64,000 nt of DNA from Strongylocentrotus purpuratus (taxonomy: Eukaryota > Echinodermata > Echinoidea > Camarodonta > Strongylocentrotidae): contig NW_022145594.1 of assembly GCF_000002235.5 (NCBI RefSeq), positions 21,631,890 to 21,695,889 of the forward strand, in the 5' to 3' direction. The notes under the pieces were generated by a model. It had not been told where the DNA came from. It saw only the letters and a program-made list of their open reading frames with translations, and ran no database searches. The translations under genes and the position numbers were made by a program. This document shows, piece by piece, positions 21,999-33,315 of the stretch. Every line of letters begins with the position of its first letter. Within the stretch, counting starts at the first letter, position 1.

Positions 21999-23190
21999 TG
22001 TAACGATCCGCTCCGCGGTCGTGACGTAACAAAGAGGCCTAACTTAAATGATTGTTGTTTTCAAGCGCGTCATCATACACCGACGCACAATGTTTACGTT
22101 AATAATTTGCATACGAGTGATTGACATTCGGATATTTTATTGAGATGCTTAAAGATGTTAAACTGTAATTGTTCATAAGTATATCACATGAATTTGGATG
22201 GAAAGTTGTTTAGGCAATGTAATTTGTTAATATTTACTGCAACTGATGTGTCATTCAGAGTGTTGTATTTAATTAATGGTAAAATAAGAGACTTACTTAG
22301 ATATTTTGCTCTGAACTAGCACAGTCTTTATGTTAAATCCATTTTCGCTGCGCGCGTACTTTCCAAGATCGCTTAGCGCATCGATTTCCCCCACGTCCGC
22401 ATTATGCCTTTATAACCCGTAAACATTTCTAAAACGCGAGGAGTTGGAATTGGACGCTCGTCGGAATAAGAACTATTTAGTCTCTCCCTGGAAACCCCCC
22501 CCCCCCCCACCTAAGGACTTGTCTTGGAATTGGGCGCTCGTCGGAACTGGTACCACACATAAGATCTCTCTCCCTCCCTGGAATATAAAGGTACACAAGG
22601 AAGTCTACGCTGGAATTAAGATGCTGGAATTAATGAACCACTATTATTAAGATGCAGGAATATTCTAAGTCCACCTCTCCCCCTATGATGCTATGGAATT
22701 AAACTAAGACGGAAAACTCCCAAGTCCCATAAAACCCAATGAATCATTGTCCTTCACTTTTTACATGTATTCGAATATAATAACGACAATCGTATAAATT
22801 TATTAAGTATAACTATGAGCACAAGGTATTTGTGACAGTGGTGATATAAAGATGTAAATATTTGAAGTACATGCATTAATAAAAGTTGACCATTTTCTTT
22901 TGCCTTGAAACTGAAATTATGAGTCTATAAACACTTTGTCTTTCTTCTTGACTGGTACTCCTTCATAGTCGTATATTTCGACGAAACGAACGTAAATAAG
23001 TATTGTAGCTTCCCCCGTCTTTCCTCAAATATAAGATAAGATCTAATTACTCTAACCGCTCGGACATTTTAAATAATGTCGGCTGACGAATATCCTGACA
23101 GATATAAAGAATCAGTTTCCCCAGCTGGGAATGAGAATAAACCCGACGTAGAGGTCGAGGTTGAAGACGGAGGCGGGGGCGGCCGCCACA
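21999..23190 (+). repeat. 3' LTR (1192 bp)
   Basis: Same length and termini as the 5' LTR with about four substitutions and two homopolymer differences. It is followed by catg, the second copy of the target duplication. It repeats the gag start region in its U5. Confidence 0.95.
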
Positions 23191-23384
23191 CATGTATCAA
23201 ATCGAATTCAATTGCCAGAAGACGCACGTAGAGGGCGCTGTTCCACGGCGACTATCCGGCTGTTTCTGGTGTGTGTTTTTCGTTCATTTTTTTGTGTTTT
23301 TCATCGTCTTCGTTGTCATTCTCGCTATAGTTTTGTGACTTACGTCGTCTTCTGTGTCAACCCACCCGAACCTTATCAATAGTT

Positions 23385-24854
23385 ATGGAGAGGAAACCAA
23401 GAATTCGTCTCTTTTTCGTGTTACTGTTTCTGGGCTTGTCCGTCACACATATACATGGAAGTCCGATACTAACGACAACGTACGAGAAGGGGGTGAATAT
23501 GGAGCGGCAATACCCGGTCAACACACGGATAGCTTATGGACGAGACCAACTACTAGACCTGGCGTCCAGACATGCATCTAAAGCTAAACCAGAGTGTGAA
23601 ATACCAGCTGATCTCAGGAAACGAAAGCGAGGAAAGAAAGGGGGTGTTCGGGAGCGTTTGAGAAGAAGAAAATACAACTCACCATTGCCGTCTGTGATCA
23701 CCGGAAACTGCCGGTCACTCAGAAACAAAGACGAATTGCAGTCATGGGTGAGTTATAGAAGTGAATGCCGTGATTGCAATATAATGTGTTTCAGTGAAAC
23801 TTGGTTCAACAGTAGTGATACTGAGCAGAATACAGCTATAAATGGGTTTACATGCGTGAGAATGGATCGTACCCTGGCATCAGGCAAAGAGCGTGGTGGA
23901 GGTGTCTGTGCCTATATCAACAACCGCTGGTGTGAAGATAGCAATGTTAGTGTCAAAGCTCAAATGTGCACTGAAGATATTGAATTGCTGAGCATTGGAG
24001 TTAGACCTTACTACTTACCTAGAGAGTTTACGCAAATTTTTTTCACCATTGTGTACATACAACCCAGATCTAATGTCACTGCCGCAGCCACAGCAATATC
24101 AGAAGTGGTACAGCGACTGGAGACGAAATCACCAGATGCAGTTCAGATGATCATAGGGGACTTCAACACTTGCGAGTTAAACACGTCGTTACCCCAGTAC
24201 TTCCAGTACATCGATATCCCAACTAGAGGTGAGCGGACGCTAGACAAGTGCTACGGTAATGTCCACAACGCTTATAAAGCTGTCACGAGACCTCCGATTG
24301 GAAACTCAGATCATAACATCGTTGAATTGATACCGAAGTACAAACAAAAACTTAAAAGATTCAAAACCACCGAGGTAAACATGAAACAGTGGAATGAAGC
24401 AAATACTGCTGCATTGCAAGCCTGTTTAGAATGCACGGACTGGGAGGTATTAGTCGAACAGTCGCTTGATAATACTACTGAAGTAGTGAGTTCTTATATA
24501 AGATTCTGTGAAGATATGTTAATACCTGAGAAATGTATTAAGATGTTCCCAAACAACAAACCATGGATAGATAAAACATGTAAGTCGTTCTTGGTAGACA
24601 AATTGAATGCCCATAACAGAAATGATATTGAGCAAAGGAAAGAAGTTCAGAGAGAGTTAAAAAAGTACATATGTAAGAGGAAGAGAGAGTACGGGTCTAA
24701 GATGGAACATAGCTTAGGTACAGGAGACTCTAAGAAAGCATGGGGAAGTTTTAGGAAAATTACAGGGTATCAAAAGAAAAATACTCTCGCTTCTGTTGTA
24801 AACCCCAAGTTGTTTGTCGAGAATTTGAATAACTTTTTTCACGTTTTGATGTAG
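23385..24854 (+). CDS. LINE N-terminal half: APE-type endonuclease
   Basis: 489 residues from the ATG at 23385 to a stop caused by a frameshift. A hydrophobic, signal-like stretch (residues 9-21) and a basic region (78-97, KRKRGKKGGVRERLRRRK) precede the endonuclease domain at about 103-315. Catalytic landmarks are ITGNCRSL (Asn108), CFSETW (Glu138), IIGDFN (Asp259, Asn261) and GNSDHN (Asp309, His310). It nicks the target DNA for target-primed reverse transcription. The frame is lost at 24834-24839, where six T stand in place of the seven needed to continue NNFF into SRFDVEVN in the next frame. That change may be a sequencing or assembly slip. Confidence 0.9.
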   Translation: MERKPRIRLFFVLLFLGLSVTHIHGSPILTTTYEKGVNMERQYPVNTRIAYGRDQLLDLASRHASKAKPECEIPADLRKRKRGKKGGVRERLRRRKYNSPLPSVITGNCRSLRNKDELQSWVSYRSECRDCNIMCFSETWFNSSDTEQNTAINGFTCVRMDRTLASGKERGGGVCAYINNRWCEDSNVSVKAQMCTEDIELLSIGVRPYYLPREFTQIFFTIVYIQPRSNVTAAATAISEVVQRLETKSPDAVQMIIGDFNTCELNTSLPQYFQYIDIPTRGERTLDKCYGNVHNAYKAVTRPPIGNSDHNIVELIPKYKQKLKRFKTTEVNMKQWNEANTAALQACLECTDWEVLVEQSLDNTTEVVSSYIRFCEDMLIPEKCIKMFPNNKPWIDKTCKSFLVDKLNAHNRNDIEQRKEVQRELKKYICKRKREYGSKMEHSLGTGDSKKAWGSFRKITGYQKKNTLASVVNPKLFVENLNNFFHVLM

Positions 24855-24856
24855 AA

Positions 24857-26327
24857 GTGAACAGGAATATGATGGAGTTGTCAAACATTAAGGAGGAAAT
24901 TTTATCACATGTTACAGAAGACAATAGAGTAGTCATCAATGAACAGGATGTTAGGAAGGCGTTATACTCTGTTAAGTGTAGTAAAGCTATGGGTCCTGAT
25001 GGATTAGGTGGTAAAGTTTTAAAGTCGTGTTGTCAGCAGCTGTCAGAGGTTTTTCACATGCTTTTTCAGTGGTCAATGGATATCCATTCAGTCCCATTGC
25101 TTTGGAAATCAGCCATTATTTCACCAGTACCAAAAATATCAAAACCAAAAGATTTGAATGATTACCGACCTATAGCATTAACACCAATAATCATGACATG
25201 TTTTGAACGTGTCGTTAAAGGTATCTTGATGGAGGAAACAAAGGCATTTACTGACCCTCTGCAGTTTGCCTATCAAAAGAATAGGGGGAGTTGATGATGC
25301 TGTTGCTGTTTTGTCACATACAATTTTAAGTCACCTTGAGAAACCCAAGACATATGTAAGAGTGTTATTCATTGATTTCTCCTCTGCTTTCAATACGGTT
25401 GTGCCCCATATACTTATTAATAAGCTGTATCATGACATGAATATTAACCCAAACCTGTTGCTTTGGATAGGTGACTTCATGTCAAACAGGTCCCAGAAAG
25501 TGAAGTGTAAAGATATTCTCTCACAAACAAGGATCTTAAACACAGGTACTCCGCAAGGTTGTGTCCTCTCGCCCACATTATTCACATTATTCACAAGTGA
25601 AGTAGAAGACCAGACAAACTCCTGTTGGAAAGTTGTGAAATATGCAGACGACACTTGCATAATTGGTTTAATTACAGATAGGAATGAGAACATGTATAGA
25701 ACCAAGGTGGACGACTTTGTTATGTGGTGTAAACAAATGTCACTGATCCTTAATATTAAGAAAACGAAAGAAATGATTGTGGATTTCAGGAAAAAGGATA
25801 ATGTCATTTTGCCGTTGGCTATTGATCAAGATGATATAGAGATGGTTTCAAACTACAAATATCTAGGAACCCACATTGACAAGGATTTCAGTTGGAACAC
25901 CAATACTCAAACCATTGTGTCAAAAGTTAACCAAAGGTTATACCTCCTAAGGAAATTGAAAACATTCAATATCAGAAGGGAGACTCTTCTCTTCTTCTAT
26001 GATAGCATCATCAAACCAATTATCTCCTTCTCCTGTCTTGTCTGGTTCTTTGGTCTCACCTCTCAAAATAAAATGAAACTCATGAGGGTAATGAAAACTG
26101 CAAGTAAGGCAATTGGCTTACCGGTTAAACAACTTGAAGAAATAGCTGAATCAGCTGTAATCGATAAGTTCAATAGTATCATTGAGGATGAAACTCATCC
26201 TCTACATAGACATATTTTTTTCAATAAATCAGGACGGGTCAGGCTTCCAAAAGCCAAAACAAATAGATTCAGGGGGTCATTTCTCATACGTGCCATGACA
26301 CTATACAACGACAGGTTCAGGAGGTAA
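24857..26327 (+). pseudogene. LINE C-terminal half: reverse transcriptase (one more frameshift)
   Basis: The first part (to 25294) carries the fingers region: KAMGPDGLGGKVLKS, SAIISPVPKIS and DYRPIALTPIIMTCFERV. The second part (25266-26327) carries FIDFSSAFNTVVPHILI, GTPQGCVLSPTLFTLF, KYADDTCIIG (YADD active site) and YKYLGTHID, then the thumb and C-terminal tail. The two parts are out of register because of one extra G in the five-G run of aatagggggag near 25287. Otherwise the frame is open and the motifs are intact, so this copy is young. Confidence 0.9.
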
Positions 26328-26693
26328 TTGTTAATTATTTATTATTAGTTACAGAATCAGTTATTAAGGATATATGGATGTACTGCATATTTATTTAAAC
26401 TCATGTAATCTGCCTATAACCGTATAACGATATTACCAGTAGTGATCTCTGGTATATGGTTGTAATTTGTGTGTAATTTATGTGTCTATACCAAAGCCTA
26501 CACTGTATACCAGTCTGTACTCATATTCTATTGTGTGTTATATTTATTCCTGATTTTGTACTTTGTATAAATGGATAGTACATGTATGTTAATTGATGTT
26601 ATATAAATTGAGAAACAGCCGGAAAATGATTTTTATGCCATGTAATTGTGCATGACCAATAAAATTGAACTTGAACTTGAAATGTATCAAATC

Positions 26694-27120
26694 AAAGTAC
26701 GGAATTTACATTTCTTAGAAATTTAACAATACATTGCGCGCAGAAGAGTACGCATTAATACAGCTAGTCCCCCAAAATGGCCCAACAAAGAAATTAGGAT
26801 GTAAGATATCATTATTTATGCATCCTCTGTAACTTTTCTAATCAGCTGATCGTATATATTGTCTTTGTATGTATAATGGGCCCTCATCCATGATCTATTC
26901 CAAAATTAAGGTTCTCTTCATGTTTATTAATTTAATGTAATATATATATATATATATTTCTGTTGTCATTGTGAACTAAAATATGTTTTCTTGTACTGTA
27001 ATTTATTTTGAAATAAAAATTGCCTTCAAGTTAAATATATGGTATGTACGGTGCCATATTAAAAGAAAATAAGTATCCGCACTTGGGTACATTCATCTCA
27101 ATGATTTTGTAATTCCAGAG
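26694..27120. other. No gene recognised
   Basis: AT-rich interval with a (TA)n run at about 26940-26957. It holds neither ORF nor repeat that I can place. Confidence 0.5.
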
Positions 27121-27718
27121 CAGCGTTTTTCCACTGGGGTGCCGCAAGAGAATGTTACTGTTAGTTACATGACAACATTTTTTGGCAAACGTTAATTTTG
27201 TGAAAAACAAATATCAGAAACGGGTAGAGTATTTATTTTCATGAGAAAATAAAATGTAAAAAAATAATAACATGTCTTTCTTCCTCCGTCGCTGACAATA
27301 TTTTGCGAATATATATCTTTTATTTCGACATTACATTGTTACCACACTCATCACAATTATAAACTTGATGAATCAAGGCAACGAGAGGCCCAAATATCCT
27401 CATATTCGTGTATCAAGGTCATGACCGAATATTTCACTTTATATTCGTGTACATTCGGCGGTGAGGCGCCCGCATACCTTAAATCTTTGCTAGTGTGTTG
27501 ATTACAACATTATGTTTTACCATTTTGAAAATGTCTTGTCCTTGTTTTTCTTGCTCGTTCACTAAATCAAGAAACAAATGTGCCCATACGTGTGTACATA
27601 GCACTTGACGAGTGCCCGAGTGATGCAAAATAAATAGTTTGTGAAGAATTTAAGATTGGGCGAAACTTTTCATTTCTTAAGAGGGCACTGTGTCGAACAA
27701 AAAGTTGAAATAACGCTG
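27121..27718 (+). mobile_element. Non-autonomous hAT-like element
   Basis: The left end cagcgtttttccactggg, followed by gtgccgcaagag, and the right end (reverse complement cagcgttatttcaacttt) are imperfect inverted repeats of hAT type. No clear 8-bp target duplication is visible. The right 350 bp, including ggcaacgagaggcccaaata and cacttgacgagtgcccgag, recurs at 62940-63262 and 48640-48755. No transposase is present. Confidence 0.65.
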
Positions 27719-27918
27719 CACAAAAGAAATCCTTCGTAGAAAACAGCAACCACAGTGGTGTTGCATACATTATAGTTAAAGAAAAATGTGTAGTAATGAG
27801 GAAGATCACGCGCAAGTATTTGAACGAATGTGGGTTCATGCACGGGATTTTATGGGCTCGTAGCCTTCACAGCATCTCCCAACGTGTCAGATCGTCTTTT
27901 GCTATTGAATCCTGATTG

Positions 27919-28345
27919 TCCTCGGGGGGGGGGGGGGGAGGGGAATTGTCCTCGGGGGCGGTTAATTGTCCACGGGGGGTAATTCCACAAGGGGTAGTTT
28001 TCCGGGGAGTAATTGTCCTTGGGGGATAATTTTCCTCGGGGGTAGTTGTCCTCGGGGGGTAATTGTCCTCGGGGGTAGTTGTCCTCGGGGGTAGTTGTCC
28101 TCGGGGGGTAATTTTCCGGGGGGTAGTTCTTCGGGGGGTAATCGTCCTTGGGGGTAATTGTCCTCGGGGGGGGGGGGTAATTCTCCGGGGGGGTAATTTT
28201 CCGGGGGGTAATTGTCCTTAGGGGGTTATTGTCCTCGGGGGGTAATTCTCTGGGGGGTAATTCTCCGGGGGGTAATTGTCCTTGGAGGGTAGTTTTCCGG
28301 GGAGTAATTTTCCGGGGGGTGATTGCCCAGGGGGTAATTGTCCTA
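27919..28345 (-). repeat. GAGGACAATTACCCCC minisatellite, inverted copy
   Basis: More than twenty units read on the plus strand as ggggggtaattgtcctcgg with variants ttttccgggg and attctccgggg. The right edge (ccagggggtaattgtcct) is the mirror of the left edge of the 14430-14775 array. G-rich strand on plus. A 228-codon frame over it on the minus strand is a repeat artefact. Confidence 0.9.
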
Positions 28346-28990
28346 GAACCAGATAAAAGAGCGCATGAAATTTCAGGATTTAGAATTCCTACATCAGAAA
28401 ATGGTATCACAGCAACTGTTCGCTGTCCCTTTCGCTGATGTCTCATCCATTTGTTGAATGTGTAAAGAGTAGAACAAGCGAACACAAACTTGTATAATAT
28501 TATCCCTTTTTCCAACTGCAAAAATACAAACAACACACGAAAACACGCATTAGCAAACGTAAAGTTGTTGAAGATTCTAAATCACGGATTACATAACGGG
28601 ACATTAAAACCTGCACAAATTAGCGCATTGTCCTAAAATAGTGAGTTTTTGTCAGGATCGAATTTTTCTTTTTCCAACTCTAGCACACACATTTTTAAAA
28701 GGGCGGAGTCCTAAATTTGAAAAAATTGTTTGATGCACTATTCCCAAGGCAATCCCCATATATAAAGTTTAAAATTTACACTGAAATTTTGCCGGTAATT
28801 TAATATTTTGTAATACATTTGAAACTGGTGCCTGGCCACCAAAAATCCCCGTGATAACGCGGCTCGGAGCATGGAACTTCAAAGCCAAGTGGAATGTTAC
28901 ACATCCCATTGTTACGCTTTAGAACTCACGAATGTGTTTGAATAAATTACAAGAGTTTCGACCCCTTTCTTTCACCTCCCTGGATACCCT
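28346..28990. other. No gene recognised
   Basis: Unique-looking sequence with short uninformative frames. Nothing can be supported. Confidence 0.5.
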
Positions 28991-28994
28991 TAAA

Positions 28995-29965
28995 GCCCGG
29001 TGAATAACCCAGTTTTCAAGTAGTAGCTTAAATTGTGATAGACAGCTGCTGCTTTTCCCTTGTCATTGTGATTGTGATAACATTGGGATAATGATTGGAC
29101 AACTAGAGGGAGGATTCGATGCGTTAGAGTTTCACAACTCGTGATGATTACTCACATGACCCCCCCCCCCCCCCCCCACTCCCCAAAAAAGTCCTAATCT
29201 TCAGTAGGGGAAGAACTTATCAGACTATGTATAAGAGTCTAATGTAGTATCTTGAACTCGGGCAATTGAAAAGCAATATTCCTTATCCAATATCTGTTCA
29301 ATTTTTGTTCCTCTAAATCACCTTTGTGTCTGCCAAAAATAAATAGAAATGATAGTCGAAATGAATAAATAAATATTGTCACAACAAAGGACATATATAA
29401 ACAGTTTCCCTCGTGAGAATTATATTATGGTTCAGAATAAGGTTGCTCGATTAGGCCTGCCAGAAACACAATAATATATTATGAAATATTATGTTTATAC
29501 TATTTCACACAAATTTCAGGATTTTTTTTCAATACATGATGAAAGGTATTATTAAAGCTAGATTTTAAGGAATCATAATATTTAATATGTACAAAGCAGC
29601 CAGTCTTCATCAGCCGAAATGTTTGACGTTCACAATTATTGTGGGTGAAGTGCGACTGAGGGCAATTTCTTATCGCAGTCTTGCTCTTGAAATTGAAACC
29701 AGTATATCAACGTTTTATGAGAGGACATGTCTGCCAAGATGACGTTGAAATAGGGCTACTATAGCTACTGATCAAAAGTACGGTCATAATTTAAATATTT
29801 TAAACCAAGCCAGACAACATTCAATAATTCTAATCAGCATAATGTAGTACACAGTATAATAAAATTAGTAAGCGTTTATCAAATATTTTCAAGCCTAAAT
29901 ATTACATTTCTGATAGTTTGCTAAGATTATTTCCGTAAAATATAACCTTGAAAGCCCCCATCCCC
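28995..29965 (+). repeat. Composite repeat family R, copy D (5' half)
   Basis: Landmarks shared with copies A and B: gacagctgctgcttttccct, gagggaggattcgatgcgtt, aaggttgctcgattaggcc, cagtcttcatcagccgaaat and ggtcataatttaaatatttt. A 19-C run at about 29159 replaces part of the family sequence. It lacks the trinucleotide array. Confidence 0.6.
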
Positions 29966-30314
29966 TCCCCCCTAAAAAGAAAAAGAAAAAGAAATCACCG
30001 GCAATTTAATCTGGATATCAGGCAAAAGGAAATCAGATTCGTGAGGAAAAATGAGAGAGATATAAAGGATATCAAAATCATATTCCACGATTGGTGAGTA
30101 GAGAGCCTATGCCATCAAAGCTTTGTTACTAAGTTGTCAATTCGTCTCCATTATAACGTTATTATCAAGTTTGGATAGCGATCTTCATATCATTGAAACC
30201 TTAATTACTTGTTTAGAAATTATTGTTAGTAGATTGATTTTCGTGACACCTTTTTAAAATCAGTTTTGGTGAATTTGTGTGTTTTTTACAGCATCGTAAT
30301 GGATGGTGACTGTG

Positions 30315-30420
30315 AGGATCTTATTCAAATTAGATAGTTCTTTGTGAGCCCATGTAAGTTATACGAGGATCGTATGCAAATTAGATGTTCTTTTGTGAGC
30401 CCAGTTATGAACAGGTGCTT
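30315..30420 (+). repeat. 53-bp tandem duplication
   Basis: gaggatcttattcaaattag...ttctttgtgagccca is followed about 52 bp later by gaggatcgtatgcaaattag...cttttgtgagccca. No coding function assigned. Confidence 0.8.
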
Positions 30421-30788
30421 AATGTAGATTTTCACTTCACTAGATGAATAGTTAAGTGTATTCAAGTGTACACAGTATCTAGGTTCTGTCAGGTGTATAG
30501 AATTGCAGACTCTTTGTATGACACATTTTCATTTGTGTGTGCTAGTAAAACTGCACATGCAGACTGCTCACTTGGATAATTGATCTTGAAGAGAGAGGTC
30601 TGTGTTACAGTTTTGGGGGGTATTTCCAAGGAAAGGAACCGGCGTGGTGTGGTACGTGCCATGCAACCCAGTGCATGCTGAGACTGTTCTTCCCTCTTCT
30701 CAATGCCGAATTGTAAGTACATTTTTATACATCATTGCATGTAAACCTATGCCATTTTTACATGCTTAAACAGTCATTGTTATGGTGA

Positions 30789-30955
30789 TGTAAAGAGGAT
30801 AATAAGAAGTTGTTTTATTACCGAATGATATGTATTTTGTTTGGCTGAGTCCTTTAAAATATGGACATTTAAAGAGGATAGATATGAAGCTGTTTTATAT
30901 CCGAATGATATGTATTTTTTTGTGTGGCTGAGTCCTTTAAAATATGGACACTTTT
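30789..30955 (+). repeat. 84-bp tandem duplication
   Basis: Two copies of a unit holding aaagaggata, ccgaatgatatgtatttt and ggctgagtcctttaaaatat (about 30791 and 30872). They differ by small indels. Confidence 0.85.
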
Positions 30956-31053
30956 GCTAATGTTGGAAACCGATGTAATACAAGTTGTATTGTGCATTTT
31001 CGTGTTATTTTAGGACCTATGCTATTAAGATTCCGGTCTTTTATTAATTTAGA

Positions 31054-31118
31054 CGGCGGTCAACCTACGGGTCAACCTACGGGTCAACCTACGGGTCTAC
31101 CTACGGGTCAACCTCGGC
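31054..31118 (+). repeat. 12-bp minisatellite ggtcaacctacg
   Basis: Five units of ggtcaacctacg, one with ctacct. In one frame they read QPTG repeats, but the surrounding 61-codon frame has no other support. Confidence 0.85.
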
Positions 31119-31765
31119 CATACGTATAGTCAACCTCGGACTACGTATACTCGGGCAACCTCGGCTAGGACAGAGTCGGGTGTTTCAAGGTCATTCAAGG
31201 GTTATCTTCAACCAGATCAACGGGGCGCATCTCTAGCTTTCCACTGTTCAAGGCATCACTCGCCGTCGCTACTGGACAACACACGTTCGTCGTTGCCGTT
31301 GTTGTATATAGCTTCATCGAAGTATCAACGTTAAATGAACTCAGAGAAGGCAACCATTTATTTAAACTGTTTTGAATGCCAGTATCCTATTTACAGATAA
31401 TTATTATTTTGTGAACGACAATAATATGATGTGTTTTATCTGAACAAGGATATTTGTAATATCCTCTTTGATTTGAGTCACATTAAATGTTACATTCAAC
31501 CTATATTTCTGGAATCCTTTGGTAGTCTTATTCAGGGTGGTTAAGTAGCCTTTGTGAGATTAGTGAGCTATATACCAGCGAGTTATCGCACGTGACAGTG
31601 ACTGTTTTCCGCTAAGGTTTCTATCTGATCTCCAAAAATGGAAGTTTGAGCAAGAGAATTGAAGAAGATCGAAGTCTTTGAGATCGAGATCATAGTTGCC
31701 AACGTAAGAACTGAAAGAGTGCTCCTCAAAGGACAATTATTATATTTCAATTATGAATAATATAG
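31119..31765. other. No gene recognised
   Basis: Mixed-composition sequence without an ORF of note, recognisable repeat or RNA. Confidence 0.5.
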
Positions 31766-31894
31766 TAATAATGACTGCTATTAGAGACATAGTTGTTTTT
31801 ATACGCCCAGAGGCGTGCCGAGGGGTGAAAGCACGATGTTACCTCCCCGAGAGCTTATACAAACAGCTATGCCTCGAATATTAAAGCAGTCATT
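31766..31894. repeat. Foldback sequence, about 129 bp
   Basis: The left arm aatgactgctattagagaca, followed by tagttgtttt, is matched in inverted orientation by acaaacagctatgcctcgaa and ttaaagcagtcatt. The loop holds agaggcgtgccgaggggtga. Probably a small MITE. Confidence 0.6.
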
Positions 31895-32065
31895 ATAACT
31901 TTTATATACCGAAAAGGGTCATATAATACATGTGCGACTTACCAATCATGGTAATCAAGTTTGTTTACGCTATAGAGACCTAGTCTTAATATGGTGTCTG
32001 ATCGCATCCCACTCGAGTTTGTGTGCTAAAATCCTTCCCATTGAGATTGCACGCATATACGTAAT

Positions 32066-32327
32066 TTGTCAAAACCGGTCAATAGTCTTTTGAAAAGTGC
32101 CCTAGGGCGTTTTTCAAAGACCTTTGACCGGTTTTGGCATTTTACGTTTCTATACGCGAATGGCTAAAATCCCGACTCCAATTTCGACCAATCAGATGGC
32201 TGTATTTCTAAAGTGTGGTATATACCTCACTTAAGAAATCCAGCCATCTGATTGGTCGAAATTGGAGTCGTGATTTTAGCCATTCCCGTAAAGAAACGTA
32301 AAATGCCAAAACCAGTTAATAGTCCAA
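32066..32327. repeat. Nested palindromes with CCAAT-like arms
   Basis: A large inverted repeat centred near 32220 pairs gttttggcattttacgtttc...ccaatttcgaccaatcagat with atctgattggtcgaaattgg...gaaacgtaaaatgccaaaac (arms about 90 bp). A second, smaller palindrome pairs caaaaccggtcaatagtctt (32070) with aaagacctttgaccggtttt (32115). It looks like a foldback MITE that captured or duplicated its own end. Confidence 0.75.
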
Positions 32328-32494
32328 GAGTGAGATCCCAAAATTAAAAAATAGGGGGAAAATAGTAAATGTTGCTGCGATACCCATTGGTTTACGTGTT
32401 AAAATGTTCTTTGTAGAATGCGCAGCGCGGCTACTATACATTTTTGTGAAAATAATTTGGTTGCTACATTGGCAACACAGTGCAGACGACCGCC

Positions 32495-33120
32495 GATCTC
32501 GATTGTAGGCCTAGATCTACATGTAATGACGAGATGACGCCCCTTTGGAAATATGGAGATACATACCCTTTGTAATCTTAATTTCTGTTGTCTTTCATAT
32601 ATGGCTCGATTTTCTTTATAATATAGTGGGTGTTTACGAGATAAGAGGAACACCTTCAACGATATGTGGCTCCACAAAGTTGAAGACTAATACAAATACA
32701 TGTATTTTAGGTCCCTTGTAATCACTAATATCACACAATAGCGTGATTATGTGAAAATAATCGTGTTGGCTAAAATGATTAAAGAATCTCATTTTATAAT
32801 AATTAAGACCGTGATACCATGGCGGAGCTCTTGCCAGAATTAAATGCTTTTTTTAAAGTATAATATCTAGGGCAAGCAGATGAAGATTCTGCCCTGCTTT
32901 CGAATAGAATTGTGTGGAAAGTTTCTTTAATTTGTTAATGGTTTATAACTAACAAAGCAAAAGAAAATTCACCGTCGAAATATTCAGTAGTAAGATTTTA
33001 TCAAAATCAATAATTAAAAAAAAAAGGCAAAGATGTAATTTTGTTAAGGACACTGGCTATAGGCCACTTACTAATTCTACTACTACTATCACTACTACTA
33101 CTCCTTATGCTACTGCTCGT
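32495..33120 (+). repeat. Composite copy E: module M and a short triplet array
   Basis: Module M landmarks atatggctcgattttcttta, tgggtgtttacgag and tttaggtcccttgtaatcac, then a degenerate (CTA)n run at about 33070-33120. Confidence 0.6.
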
Positions 33121-33284
33121 AATTCTGCTATTTATATTACACCTACTTTAAACGTTGTTACTGTTATAGTGATTAAGGGTTAGATTTTTCAAAAAGTATT
33201 TTGGTCTGAAGTGTTGGCATCTTATCACAACTAAATATTTTTTTTTTTTTTTTTTTTTTTTTGGTAGGGGGCAGTTCCTACAAA

Positions 33285-33315
<31 letters not shown>

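Larger units (their letters stand above)
15096..23190 (+). mobile_element. Ty3/gypsy LTR retrotransposon, young, slightly broken
   Basis: Two 1192-bp LTRs with TG...CA ends flank gag, protease, reverse transcriptase, RNase H and integrase regions in Ty3/gypsy order; no envelope gene is seen. A 4-bp target duplication (catg) lies at 15092-15095 and 23191-23194. The LTRs differ by about four substitutions and two homopolymer lengths (about 0.3 percent), so the insertion is recent. The internal region looks almost whole, with about one or two breaks in pol. Gag and pol parts lie in different, overlapping frames, as is common where the family uses frameshifting. It was inserted into the 5' target duplication of the LINE that follows, so the LINE is older. 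The clade within Ty3/gypsy is not resolved. Confidence 0.93.
23204..26681 (+). mobile_element. Rex1/CR1-group LINE, nearly full length
   Basis: One long coding region with an APE-type endonuclease followed by reverse transcriptase, a 3' UTR of about 350 bp, and an end made of short direct repeats (ttgaacttgaacttga) instead of poly(A), as in the CR1/L2/Rex1 group. A 12-bp target duplication (atgtatcaaatc) flanks it at 23192-23203 and 26682-26693. The coding region is broken only twice, each time by a one-base length change in a homopolymer. No ORF1 is present. The C-terminal motif order (VNQRLYLLRKLKTFN..., LPKAKTNRFRGSF) recalls Rex1/Babar. It was inserted before the neighbouring LTR element. 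Confidence 0.9.

Noticed and set aside
27567-27839. 90-codon minus-strand frame similar to one at 47842-48078
   Set aside because: The similarity is due to the shared hAT-like right end, not to a conserved gene.
30944-31129. QPTG-repeat peptide, possibly an exon
   Set aside because: The 12-bp repeat explains the peptide. The acceptor-like site at about 31013 joined to an upstream donor near 30713 gives an immediate stop in the available ATG frame.
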